Position numbers and translations under genes: made by a program. Positions 55,241 to 64,000 of a stretch of DNA of 64,000 nucleotides are shown piece after piece. The DNA is from Stomoxys calcitrans. Its lineage: Eukaryota; Arthropoda; Insecta; Diptera; Muscidae. Under the pieces are notes generated by a model, which saw only the letters and a list, made by a program, of their open reading frames with translations, was not told the origin of the DNA and did no database searches. How positions within the stretch are numbered: the stretch's first letter is position 1; each line of letters opens with the position of its first letter. The stretch spans positions 89,478,272 to 89,542,271 of the forward strand of contig NC_081555.1 in assembly GCF_963082655.1 (NCBI RefSeq), given 5' to 3'.

Positions 55241-56652
55241 TATAGCTTTGATAGATACAACAACCTAACCGTTTCCTTACCACTTGTGCGATGCAAAAAT
55301 TTCGAGAGAAAAAGGTTAAAGTCAGAAATTTGCTACATTTGCTTCAATATTTTTTCAGGAATTCTCATTGCTTTATTAGTTTGGTTGCAATTCCAACTGC
55401 ATCCTTGGCAGCGGTATTAATTTATGCATTCATACATACTAGTACCTCTCAATTGTTCGATGTACTTTTCGAGTAAAGCAAACAAAAGGGAAGGGGGCAT
55501 TTAAAATTCCAACAATGGGTTAAATAAGAAAGCCATGTAAATCTGAAAGTCCCTGTAGAAGGAAGAAAAAAATCGACCTTCTGCCCGCGACTGTATTCGC
55601 TGACAAAGTATAGGGCCTTGGTAACATGGAAATAATGGCTACCAATGGAAGCAACACTAACCGAAGAAAAAGAAGAAGAAATACTCGCTGCAAATAAATT
55701 TAAAGACAATAAGAAGAACAACATAACAACGCCGATAGCTGATGGTTGATATATGTATGCGCTATGTACAGCAAGCAAAGTGGCGGAAAGACAGACAAAC
55801 GAATGGTTCAACTATTGGTGGGTTGTCGATGTCCATTTGTTGGATTTTTTTTTCTGCACATGCACTTCAAGCTGATTTCAAGCAAAAAGTTTTTGCTCAC
55901 AGAAATATTGGCGATGGCCGGCCAATTGTCCCCTTCCCCAACTTGACTTTTCTTAATGGACTCCAAGCCGTACTCATTTTGCAGCCTACATGAGTGAAAA
56001 GTGTGATGCCTTCGATAATATCGGCTACATGCGTATACAAAAAAGAAGCATACAAGAAATCCCCCGAGATGCAAAACGCAAGCTGGTAACAACGATTTTT
56101 TTGGCGGTTACATGTTCATCTTGGCTACATCTGGCTGACGGGTTGGTTGGTGGGTTGTTGGTATATACATGTGTTATATTGCCCTCTTCCTTTGTTGTCA
56201 CTGGAAAGACAACAGCATATTCCAGCGTCAGTTTATTCACTGCCGCAAACTTTTTGATGCTTCCAGATACTTTCTTATTTATTCACAAGGTAGCCTAAAG
56301 TTCCTTTCAGCCACCCATTCATTTCTTCTCCCAAAGAACTTTCTAGCATTTTCTCAGTTTACAATGAAATTGAAAGAAATAAAGCGAGGGTATTGCATTT
56401 TTCACTATGCATTCCAAGCAATATGCGTTACAAAAAAAGAAAAGTTTACTTATTTGCTGGAGCAATACAACAAAAAAAACAGAAAATTTTACTTATCCGC
56501 TGGAACAATACACATGAATTTGTTGCGAATTCGGTTATTCTTCCGCTGACTGTATTTTTATACAAAAAATGCGTTTTTGTAATCTATGAGAAAATTATAG
56601 AACCACTCTTCTTTTATTTTTGTGAAAATTACCTACTGAACCTTTCGAATTA
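55241..56652. other. Apparently unique sequence, no supported gene
   Basis: Frames of 83-126 codons occur on both strands (e.g. 55811-55449 minus, 56169-56549 plus). They overlap one another and lack recognisable domains. No splice-linked coding pattern is apparent to me. Confidence 0.45.
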
Positions 56653-57780
56653 GAACCATCCCTGCTTCGAAGAGCCATACCTGGTTCGAAGAACCATCCC
56701 TGGTTCGAAGAACCATCCCCGGTTCGAAGAACCATCCCTGGTTCGAAGAACCATCCCTGGTTCGAAGAACCAAACCTGGTTCGAAGAACCAACCCTGGTT
56801 CGAAGAACCAACCCTGGTTCGAAGAACCATCCCTGGTTCGAAGAACCAACCCTGGTTCGAAGAACCATCCCTGGTTCGAAGAACCATCCCTGGTTCGAAG
56901 AACCCAACCTGGTTCGAAGAACCAAACCTGGTTCGAAGAACCAACCCTGGTTCGAAGAACCAACCCTGGTTCGAAGAACCATCCCTGGTTCGAAGAACCA
57001 ACCCTGGTTCAAAGAACCATCCCTGGTTCGAAGAACCATCCCTAGTTCGAAGAACCATCCCTGGTTCGAAGAACCATCCCTGGTTCGAAAAACCATCCCT
57101 GGTTCAAAGAACCATCCCTGGTTTGAAGAACCATCCCTGGTTCGAAGAAACATCCCTGGTTCAAAGAACCATCCCTTTTTCGAAGAACTATCCCCGGTTC
57201 GAAGAAACATCCCTGGTTCGAAGAAACATCCCTGGTTCGAAGAACCATTCCTGGTTCGAAGAACCATTCCTGGTTCGAAGAACCATTCCTGGTTCGAAGA
57301 ACCATCCCTGGTTCGAAGAACCATCCCTGGTTCGAAGAACCATCCCTGGTTCGAAGAACCATCCTTGGTTCGAAGAACCATCCTTGGTTCGAAGAACCAT
57401 CCTTGGTTCGAAGAACCATCCCAGGTTCGAAGAACCATCCCTGGTTCGAAGAACCATCCCTGGTTCGAAGAACCATCCCTGGTTCGAAGAACCATCCCTG
57501 GTTCGAAGAACCATCCCTGGTTCGAAGAACCATCCCTGGTTCGAAGAACCATCCCTGGTTCGAAGAACCATCCCTGGTTCAAAGAACCATCCCTGGTTCG
57601 AAAAACCATCCCTGGTTCGAAGAACCATCCCTGGTTCGAAGAATCATCCCTGGTTCAAAGAACCATCCCTTGTCCTATGAATCAGCCCTGTTTTTAAGAA
57701 CCAACCCTGATTCAAAGAATCAACCCTGGTACTAAGAATAAAGCCTGGTTCTTAGAAACAAACCTGGTTCTAATAACCGT
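56653..57780. repeat. 19-bp hairpin minisatellite, array 2 (~59 units)
   Basis: The unit GGTTCGAAGAACCATCCCT contains the palindrome GGTTC-GAA-GAACC, a 5-bp stem with a 3-nt loop. Common variants replace CATCC with CAACC or CAAACC (56765-57005) and decay at the right edge (57660-57780). The unit has no stop in any of the six frames, so frames up to 319 codons (19-residue rings such as WFFEPGMVLRTRDGSSNQG) arise on both strands. These are not proteins. Confidence 0.95.
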
Positions 57781-57848
57781 GCTTGGTTTTTATAATCATC
57801 TCTCATTAAAAAACCACCTCTGGTTCTTGAATTTATCTACATAACTAA

Positions 57849-57968
57849 ATTTCCCATGAACATTCCGTTAAGGAACAGGTGATATTTCTCTCATATCAAT
57901 GAGTGCAGTCCGATTAAAGTTCAAGCTCAATGATAAGGAGCCTCCTCTTTTATGGCGAGTTTGAACAT
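57849..57968 (-). mobile_element. SINE 3' fragment
   Basis: On the minus strand it runs from AACTCGCCATAAAAGAGGAG through CATTGAGCTTGAACTTTAAT to CACTCATTGATATGAGAGAA, the SINE 3' tail, then CTTAACGGAATGTTCATGGG, also next to the copy at 52325. Confidence 0.7.
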
Positions 57969-57969
57969 C

Positions 57970-58850
57970 TTCTCCTGCTGGAGAAGATTATGCGAGATGC
58001 AGATGTGAATAGATATGGCACACTAATCACAAGAGAAGACATGCTGCTCGCCTATGCCGACGATATCGATATCATAGGTCGGTCACCGGAAGTAGTAACT
58101 GCAGCCTTTGAAAGAATCAAAAGAGAGTCAGTGAAAATGGGTCTGGCAGTCAATGGAGATAAGACGAAATGGATAGTTTCAACTCCCAAAATACCCGGTA
58201 CAACCGAGCAGATAAAGAAAATGGAGAAAGTTGGGAACCACAACTTTGAGGCAGTCAGTAACTTTATCTACCTCGGCGACGCTGTAACCGAAACGAATGG
58301 CACCAGTTTTGAGATAAAGGAAAGATTAATACTGGCAAACAGATGCTACTTTGGACTAAGTAGGCAGTTTAGAAACAAGGCCACCTCTCGACAGACGAAG
58401 ACTACACTTTACAAGACACTGATACTACCCGTGCTGTTATATGGTTCAGAAGCATGGGTACTTGTGAAAGCAGATGAGGCAGTGCTTGGAGTATTTGAGA
58501 GAAAGATTCTTCGTAAAATATATGAACCAGTTTGCGTTGATGTAGAGTATAGGCAACGTATTAACCACGAGCTGTATGACGACGACATAGTTACACGGAT
58601 CAAAATACAACGGCTGCGTTGGCTAGGATGCAGAAGCGCCAGCAAAGAAGTCTTTTGAAGGCAAACACGGTGGAGCACGCTAACCGGAAAGACCAAAAGC
58701 TCGATGGAAAGACCAAGTGGTGGGAGACACCTCGAAACTTGGTGTCAGAGATTTTAGAATGAGCGCAAAAGATCGAGGCGCTTGGAACGTTATTCTACGT
58801 TCGCCTAGTGGAACATATGTTCTGTCATAGGCAATTAAAGTAAAGAGTGT
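57970..58850 (+). mobile_element. RTE-clade LINE: RT motif C through C-terminus and 3' tail
   Basis: The longest intact retroelement frame in the window runs from about 57970 to 58658: LLEKIMRDADVNRYGTLITR, MLLAYADDIDIIGRSPEVVT with an intact YADD catalytic pair (58050-58061), FIYLGDAVTETN, LLYGSEAWVLVKADEAVLG, FERKILRKIYEP, NHELYDDDIVTRIKIQRLRW. The frame then shifts near 58640, and SRKDQK/KTKWWETPRNLVSEIL-type sequence follows. The N-terminal two-thirds (endonuclease, RT motifs 1-B) is missing, typical of 5' truncation. The 3' tail contains GTGGAACATATGTTCTGTCA, scraps of which occur at 31725, 42815 and 51652. Confidence 0.85.
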
Positions 58851-59269
58851 AGTGCTTATTGACATTTGTCTTAATTCTTTGGATGTTAAAGTGGGTGGGA
58901 ACAACATTAGCTGGAGATAAGAATTCTCTCTACAATGAAATGTGCGGTCCGCTGTGCAATCAATTACAAAAGGATGAGAGTTCCTGCAATGTCTAGTATC
59001 CCTGACTTACATCCTTACATCAGCAATAAGAAGACAAATATCAGACGAACACACACCATGAAAGTACCGATAGAACAGCGCCAAACAACCCACATTGTGA
59101 CGATGATGAATGGATGGAGGCAATGGAGTTGGAGACCCCACTGTCCACAATCAGCGCCATCGCTCTCCTATGTACGGGGTCCAGTAGCTCAAGGGATGAT
59201 TTTGAAGCTCCAGCCTATACATGTGAGTTGTACTACTACTTGTAGAAGCCTAAACTCTTGAATGCTTCT
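58851..59269. other. Unassigned sequence
   Basis: A 108-codon frame (58935-59261) has no recognisable domain. No repeat is recognised. Confidence 0.4.
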
Positions 59270-60125
59270 TTCGACATTTCAAATACAATACATGTTTAGC
59301 CCAACAGACATCACTTTGTATTTTCATGACCAGAACATCAAAAGCTTCTGATTGCTCAACATCTACACCGTTGATACACAAAGATGATCGTAATAGGTCA
59401 GCGAATCGTTTGTAGGACAACGAGTCCACTTATTCGACCCCACTCAGAAATGGCCATCAAATCCTGGCAGAGTGTATCGTCCATAACCCGCCTCTTGTCC
59501 TCAATCTCTCGAAGACTCGGCCTATGGTCGAATGAGTACGAATGGCAGAGATTACTGTCATCCGCAAATGAGTAGATCGGATTCGATGTCTGGCCAAACA
59601 GATCGTTGATGAAAATAAGACTCGAATAATGCGATCTCTGAGAAAGCTCGAAATAAATCGAACGAAGCCATTACCGACACCAAATGCGACAAGCAAGCTT
59701 TGATAGTAGTGCACCATGCCAGACCCTATCAAATGCCTTGGAGATATTCCGAGCCACAACCTTACTCTCACCAAACTGGTGGATCGACAGAAGTGCCATG
59801 AGGTCGCCCGTAGAGCAATTTCTGCGGAACCCATACTGTTGGTCGCTAAGAAGGCCATTAGACTTTAAATACCTCACAAGATAGTGATTAACCATGCTCT
59901 CCATGACTTTGGAGAGAGCGAAGCATATCCCAATTGGCCGATAATTTGCAGGGTTGTCTCCCTCATCCTTCTTGGGTATTGGCTGAACGTTTGCAACCTT
60001 CCAACGCGCCGGGAAGACTCCCGCACGGTAGACAAGGTTGAAAAGGTTGCGTAATGGACGAGCGAGAGTCGAAGAACACCTGCGTAAGACAAGTGTTGAT
60101 ATCGCATTCGGGCCCGGAGATTTTT
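59270..60125 (-). mobile_element. Jockey-like LINE RT fragment (family C, copy 2)
   Basis: The minus strand reads, from 60115, CSSTLARPLRNLFN-type sequence, RRVGRLQTFSQYPRRMRET (shifted YRPI region), FALSKVMESMVNHYLVRYLK (59930-59870), LLSDQQYGFRRNCSTGDLMA and NISKAFDRVWHGALLSKL (59750-59690), where motif A has Asn for Asp in the usual DISKAFD. VGNGFVRFISSFLRDRIIRV follows, then decayed blocks to 59340. It covers more of the N-terminal RT than the copy at 41215. Inactive through several shifts. Confidence 0.8.
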
Positions 60126-61524
60126 TTACGTCTAGATTCTCAAGAACTCAAGAACTACGAGTTCGAAAAAATATTTGAGGTATGATGTCAGATATATTTT
60201 CGATTGAGGTGAGTGGTTGATTGCTATCCGGCAGGGAAGAGTTCCCTGCAAATATATCAGCCAACAGCCAACTTGACCCAAACTATATCAACCTTTTTTT
60301 CCGGAGAAATTTAATCCTTTCTGTTAAAATGATATCATGAAAACATTTCGGTCTAATGACAAACTTTTATTTGATCCACTTAAACACTTTTTAAGGAAAA
60401 ATTTATGCGAATAACAAACAGCAGGTGATTTTAGTCGCTCACTTCTCTCATAGCACAAGCTAAGTTTTTATCTTAATTACCAACAAATTATACTAAATTT
60501 TTTCAATATTCATTAGCGCCTATTAAAAAAAGGACGTGTCAAATGGTGACAATGTGAAAATGTTCAAATAATAAAATACGGTAATAATCGATAATGTCTG
60601 AAAACTGTGGGGACTGTGTAGTTCACTCCACGAAATAATTCAATTCAATGGAAATAATTCAATGTCAGACAAGAAAATCGAATTTTTTCTCCGCTTTTCT
60701 AAAAATGACTTGGCATAGATTTTCAACTATTTTGTTGTATTTGTTTGTTGGTTATTTAATGTGCCATGAGCTTAGCAACAACATGTCTTCTTTCTTCTAA
60801 AGAGCACCATCCACTTTGGTCATTTTAAATGGTGGCGAGCTAGGCAAATACTTCAACAACATATCGCGTGTCAAGGAAACATTCAAGTCATATTACTAAC
60901 CACAAATTGTCCTCCTTGTGTGGCGAAACTATTAAATGAACAATAGCAGTAGCCCTTGAATGATTCTCCTCCAATTAACATTGGGTGTTGACTATGCCTT
61001 GCGTTCATTTAAGACGTTTATATACGAAAAATAGTGAATTCATGGCAGGAAGTATGACGCTATTTCTCCATCAAAACTGAGACTTAAAGTTGGTATTACA
61101 CTGAAAAAAAAAGTTTGACAAAAATATCAGATTTTTCTTTAATCGTAGGATTTAAGCATTGAAAATGAGCCAAAGAACCAAAAAATTTAAAAAAAATTTA
61201 AACCAAAAAATTTAAAATTAAGATGATATCCATAAATTTAATTTCCTATTTACTTACGAACATGACTTTCAGTTTCAAATTTTGATCGCTGATTGTTTTT
61301 ATCATGATTATGTTTCCTAAAAAAGTTGAAAAATTGATCATCTTTAAATTAACTTAGCTAATCTTTAGCTCAAAACAAAAAAAACTTTGTTCATTGTAGA
61401 GACTATTACCGCGAATTACAGCCAACAGAGTAGATTTAAGTGGCAGTCTGCCATCAGGCTCACATGGAAGTTTTCCTCCATTGTGATACCACAGGAACAG
61501 AAGAAGGAAGATGCCTTCTAGTTC
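60126..61524. other. AT-rich spacer without supported gene
   Basis: No long frame, repeat array or coding motif recognised. Lys/Phe-rich tracts near 61100-61230 are AT-driven. Confidence 0.5.
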
Positions 61525-61905
61525 CTTCCGTTGAGCCATCCACATCGCTTTAAAAAGCCCAATAACTTGCGAATGTTCACATCCTCTAAATCAGACAGGT
61601 TCTCAAAGAACTGAAAAGCTAAAATAGAAATCCTTCTGACTGCTAGTGCGGGACACACACACAGATGGTGTTCTATAGTCTCTTCCTCTTGGATGTCCTC
61701 ACAGCTTCTGCAAAAGTCGTTGCTGGCAACCTTCAGTCTGTCAGCATGTTTTCCGATTAGACGGTGAACTGTCATGACGGACACAATGACTGAGACTTCA
61801 GTTCTAGCCAGTGACAGCAAAGCGGTAGACCTCTACAAGTCAAGATTAGGCCACATAGTTTTGGACCATCTATCCTTCGTTGTCCCTCGGGCCTGGTCCT
61901 GAAAA
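61525..61905 (-). mobile_element. LINE C-terminal domain fragment (family D)
   Basis: The minus frame 61820-61518 reads LLSLARTEVSVIVSVMTVHR, LIGKHADRLKVASNDFCRSC, EETIEHHLCVCPALAVRR and a GFLKRCGWLNG end. The C..C....H....C cluster after the RNase H is characteristic of insect RNase-H-bearing LINE C-termini. Upstream, about 61905-61825, is QARGTTKDRW-type sequence, one stop away. It is not the same family as A (different Cys spacing). Confidence 0.72.
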
Positions 61906-62228
61906 CTTAGCTTACATGTCGCTTGGGGCATACCCATAGATTATAGCCAACAACTATTGGATACCATTTCTTAAATCTGTCTGTTCAAAATGGAACCGAG
62001 CTTAACCAATTCAAAGCGCCACGCTCCCTCCAGAGAGCGATTTCTCCAATCCAATAGCAATACCCAAAAACATCAAAAACTTATCTGGAAGAGCCACATA
62101 TAGAAGCGCGCTAATTAGGATCAGAGAGTCTTGTCCTGTGGTATATGAATCAGGTCCACAGAAGTTAGAGGAGCATCCATGTTTTTATTTTTTTAAGAAA
62201 CCGGTTATTTCTATATAAGAGTCATTCT
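61906..62228. other. Spacer
   Basis: No recognisable feature. Confidence 0.35.
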
Positions 62229-62950
62229 AAGAACCATCCCTGGTTCTAAGAACCATCCCTGGTTCTAAGAACCATCCCTGTTTCTAAGAACCATCCCTGG
62301 TTCTAAGAACCATCCCTGGTTCTAGAAACCGAACCTGATTCCAAGAACCACCACCCTGGTTCTAGAACCTATCCCTGGATCTAGGAATCAACCCTAGTTC
62401 TAAGAACCATCCCTGGTTCTAGAAACCAAACCTGATTCCAAGAACCACCCTGGTTCTAGAAACTATCCCTGGTTCTAGGAATCAACCCTAGTTTTAGGAA
62501 CCATCCCTGGTTCTAAGAACCAAACCTGATTCCAAGAACCATCCCTGGTTCTAGAAACTATCCCTGGTTCGAAGAAACATCCCTGTTTCGAAGAACCATC
62601 CCTGGTTCTAGAAACCATCCCTGGTTGTAGAAACCATCCCTGGTTCTAGGAACCATCCCTGGTTCTAGGAACCATCCCTGGTTCTATTGTAGTAACCATC
62701 CATGGTTCTAGGAACCATCCCTGGTTCTAAGAACCATCCCTGGTTCTAGGAACCATCCCTGGTTCTAGGAACCATCCCTGGTTCTAGGAACCATCCCTGG
62801 TTCTAGGAACCATCCCTGATTCTAGGAACCATCCCTGGTTCTAGGAACCATCCCTGGTTCTAGGAACCATCCCTGGTTCTAGGAACCATCCCTGGTTCTA
62901 GGAACCACCCCTGGTTCTAGGAACCATCCCTCGTTCTAAGAATCATCCCG
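62229..62950. repeat. 19-bp hairpin minisatellite, array 3a
   Basis: GGTTCTAAGAACCATCCCT and, mostly, GGTTCTAGGAACCATCCCT. The stem GGTTC/GAACC is kept while the loop is TAA or TAG instead of GAA. About 38 units. The right edge runs directly into a SINE B box (62952-62962). Confidence 0.93.
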
Positions 62951-63098
62951 GGGTTCGAATCCCGGCGTGAACATCAGAAAAAAATTTTAAGCTGTTGTTA
63001 TCCCCTTAACAATGCTGGCGACATTTGCAGGGTATCCAGCTATGTTGAAACTTCTCTAACAAGTGGTGTTGCTATGCGGCACTCCGTTCGGACTCTAG
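62951..63098 (+). mobile_element. SINE body starting exactly at its B box, embedded in the minisatellite
   Basis: It begins GGGTTCGAATCCCGGCGTGA (B box 62952-62962), then ACATCAGAAAAA, TATCCCCTTAACAATGCTGG, GGCACTCCGTTCGGACTC. There it stops and the minisatellite resumes with TAGAAACCATCCCTG. The A box, upstream part and 3' tail are absent. Confidence 0.88.
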
Positions 63099-63425
63099 AA
63101 ACCATCCCTGTTTCTGGAAATCATACATGGTTCTAGGAACCATCCCTGATTTATGGAACCATCCCTGGTTCTGGGAACCATCCCTGCTTCTAGGAACCAT
63201 CCCCGCTTCTGGGAACCATCCCTGGTTCTAGGAACCATCCCTGCTTTTGGGAACCATCCCTGGTTCTAAGAACCATTCCGAGTTCTAGGAACCAAACCTG
63301 GTTCTAGGAACCATCCCTGGTTCTAGGAACCATTCCTGATTTTAGGAACCATCCCTGGTTCTAGGAACCATCCCTGATTCTAGGAACCATCCCTAATTCA
63401 AGGTGTTATTTTTCTGGTTCTAGTA
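63099..63425. repeat. 19-bp hairpin minisatellite, array 3b
   Basis: About 17 units of GGTTCTAGGAACCATCCCT with more variants (TTCTGGGAACC, CTTCTAGGAACC, GATTCTAGG). It decays at 63395-63425. Confidence 0.9.
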
Positions 63426-63595
63426 ACCATGCGTACCACCGCTTTTACCAACGGCTTTCCTCATGGCGGCGGTATGATTGTATGTAAGACGAGAAATGAA
63501 ACACCAAAAGCAAACGCATCAACACAACACATTGACTCGAATTATAATTGCGGTGTTGTTTATGCAACGACGATAAAACCCATGCCCATGCCTAG
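63426..63595. other. Unique insert within the minisatellite
   Basis: 170 bp of non-repetitive sequence (GTACCACCGCTTTTACC...) lies between GTAACCATGC and the last minisatellite units. Its origin is unknown. Confidence 0.45.
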
Positions 63596-63850
63596 TTCTA
63601 GGAACCATCCCTGGTTCTAATCCCAGCGTGAACATCAGAAAAAAATTTCAAACCTTTATTATCCCCAGTCCAGCCATGTTGAAACTTCTGTAACAAGAGA
63701 TATCGCTATGCGACACGCCGTTTGAACTCGGCTATAAAAAGAAGGTCCCTTAAGGTACTAAAACTTGAACAGGACTGCACTCTTTGATTTGAGAGAAGTA
63801 TCCTTTGTTTCATAATGGAATGTTCATAGCGGTCCCAATTTGGGCTTACT
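63596..63850 (+). mobile_element. Minisatellite units joined to a second SINE at its B box
   Basis: GTTCTAGGAACCATCCCTGG runs straight into GGTTCTAATCC (63613-63623), the SINE B-box position, then CAGCGTGAACATCAGAAAAA and the body to GGACTGCACTCTTTGAT. It ends with CATAATGGAATGTTCATAGC. The A box is again missing. Confidence 0.85.
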
Positions 63851-64000
63851 AGATTCAGCAGTGGTAGAAAGTTATTTCCCGTTAGACGCTGGCGACATAT
63901 ATAAGGGGATAGGTTGGGTAAGAGTGGCAGTCCTTTACCGACTCACTTAGACAATTTTAAGTCCATTTTGATACCACAGTAACGACAGACCAAGGCTTCT
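63851..64000. other. Window end, unassigned
   Basis: No recognisable feature. The sequence continues beyond the window. Confidence 0.35.

Noticed and set aside
55449..55811. 120-codon minus frame with a hydrophobic stretch (possible membrane protein).
   Set aside because: It overlaps frames of similar length on the other strand, lacks family resemblance, and its composition is AT-driven. I cannot distinguish it from chance.
56595..57735. Open frames up to 319 codons on both strands with a regular 19-residue repeat (possible repeat protein).
   Set aside because: The 19-bp DNA unit has no stop in any of six frames, so all frames open together. The peptide period equals the DNA period times one, and there is no codon bias, start context or splice evidence.
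62229..63410. Regular palindromic repeats resembling a CRISPR array.
   Set aside because: Units are contiguous 19-bp repeats with no unique spacers, no cas genes, and the context is a fly genome.

Overview
This is a repeat-dominated piece of a eukaryotic genome, almost certainly a higher fly and probably a muscid (Musca/Stomoxys/Haematobia-like). Grounds: AT-rich DNA with no operon-like coding; degenerate RTE, R1, CR1/Jockey and RNase-H-bearing non-LTR retrotransposons; mariner relatives; a tRNA-derived SINE; and many blocks of a ~153-bp repeat with GTCC/GTCT microsatellite tracts, which is the layout of dipteran DINE-1/mini-me (Helentron-derived) elements. The species assignment is inference. 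I find no convincing host protein-coding gene. Most long open frames are by-products of tandem repeats.

Layout. 0-3.2 kb: decayed RNase-H LINE (family A). 4.2-6.2 kb: DINE-like block carrying a mariner-type MITE. 6.26-7.69 kb: two broken mariner-like copies. 7.7-9.45 kb: DINE-like blocks. 9.4-10.4 kb: LINE fragment and SINE. 12.3-14.4 kb: 29-bp satellite. 14.7-16.3 kb: ~130-bp repeat, RTE fragment and a near-perfect 135-bp inverted repeat. 17.5-24.85 kb: DINE-like block, MITE, ~130-bp block, and a PIF/Harbinger transposon nested in another DINE-like block. 25.8-28.9 kb: second 29-bp satellite. 29.6-31.4 kb: DINE-like block. 31.7-34.6 kb: RTE 3' end and a CR1/Jockey-like LINE. 34.6-36.45 kb: DINE-like block with exact 153-bp period. 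37.7-40.4 kb: 352-bp satellite made of RTE reverse transcriptase pieces. 40.5-47.0 kb: SINEs, MITEs, LINE fragments, ~130-bp and 153-bp blocks. 48.4-50.1 kb: second copy of the 4.2-kb element. 50.3-51.7 kb: second family-A LINE. 52.3-55.2 kb: SINEs, R1 and RTE scraps. 56.65-57.8 and 62.2-63.6 kb: a 19-bp hairpin minisatellite that runs in register into SINE B boxes.

The only intact protein-coding system is the PIF/Harbinger element at 21310-24265. It has perfect 26-bp terminal inverted repeats, a 3-bp AAT target duplication, a two-exon Myb/SANT-like accessory protein (263 aa) and, convergent to it, a four-exon HARBI1-type DDE transposase (365 aa) whose three short introns restore the family motifs exactly. 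In this superfamily the Myb-like protein escorts the transposase to DNA, so the two genes form one mobilisation unit.

The most unusual structures are the minisatellite/SINE B-box junctions, the RTE-derived 352-bp array with a 704-bp alternating higher-order pattern, the shared 152-153-bp monomer of otherwise distinct DINE-like subfamilies, and the 135-bp inverted repeat. Taken together, the window reads as heterochromatin-like nested transposon debris and is a plausible, untested piRNA-cluster candidate.
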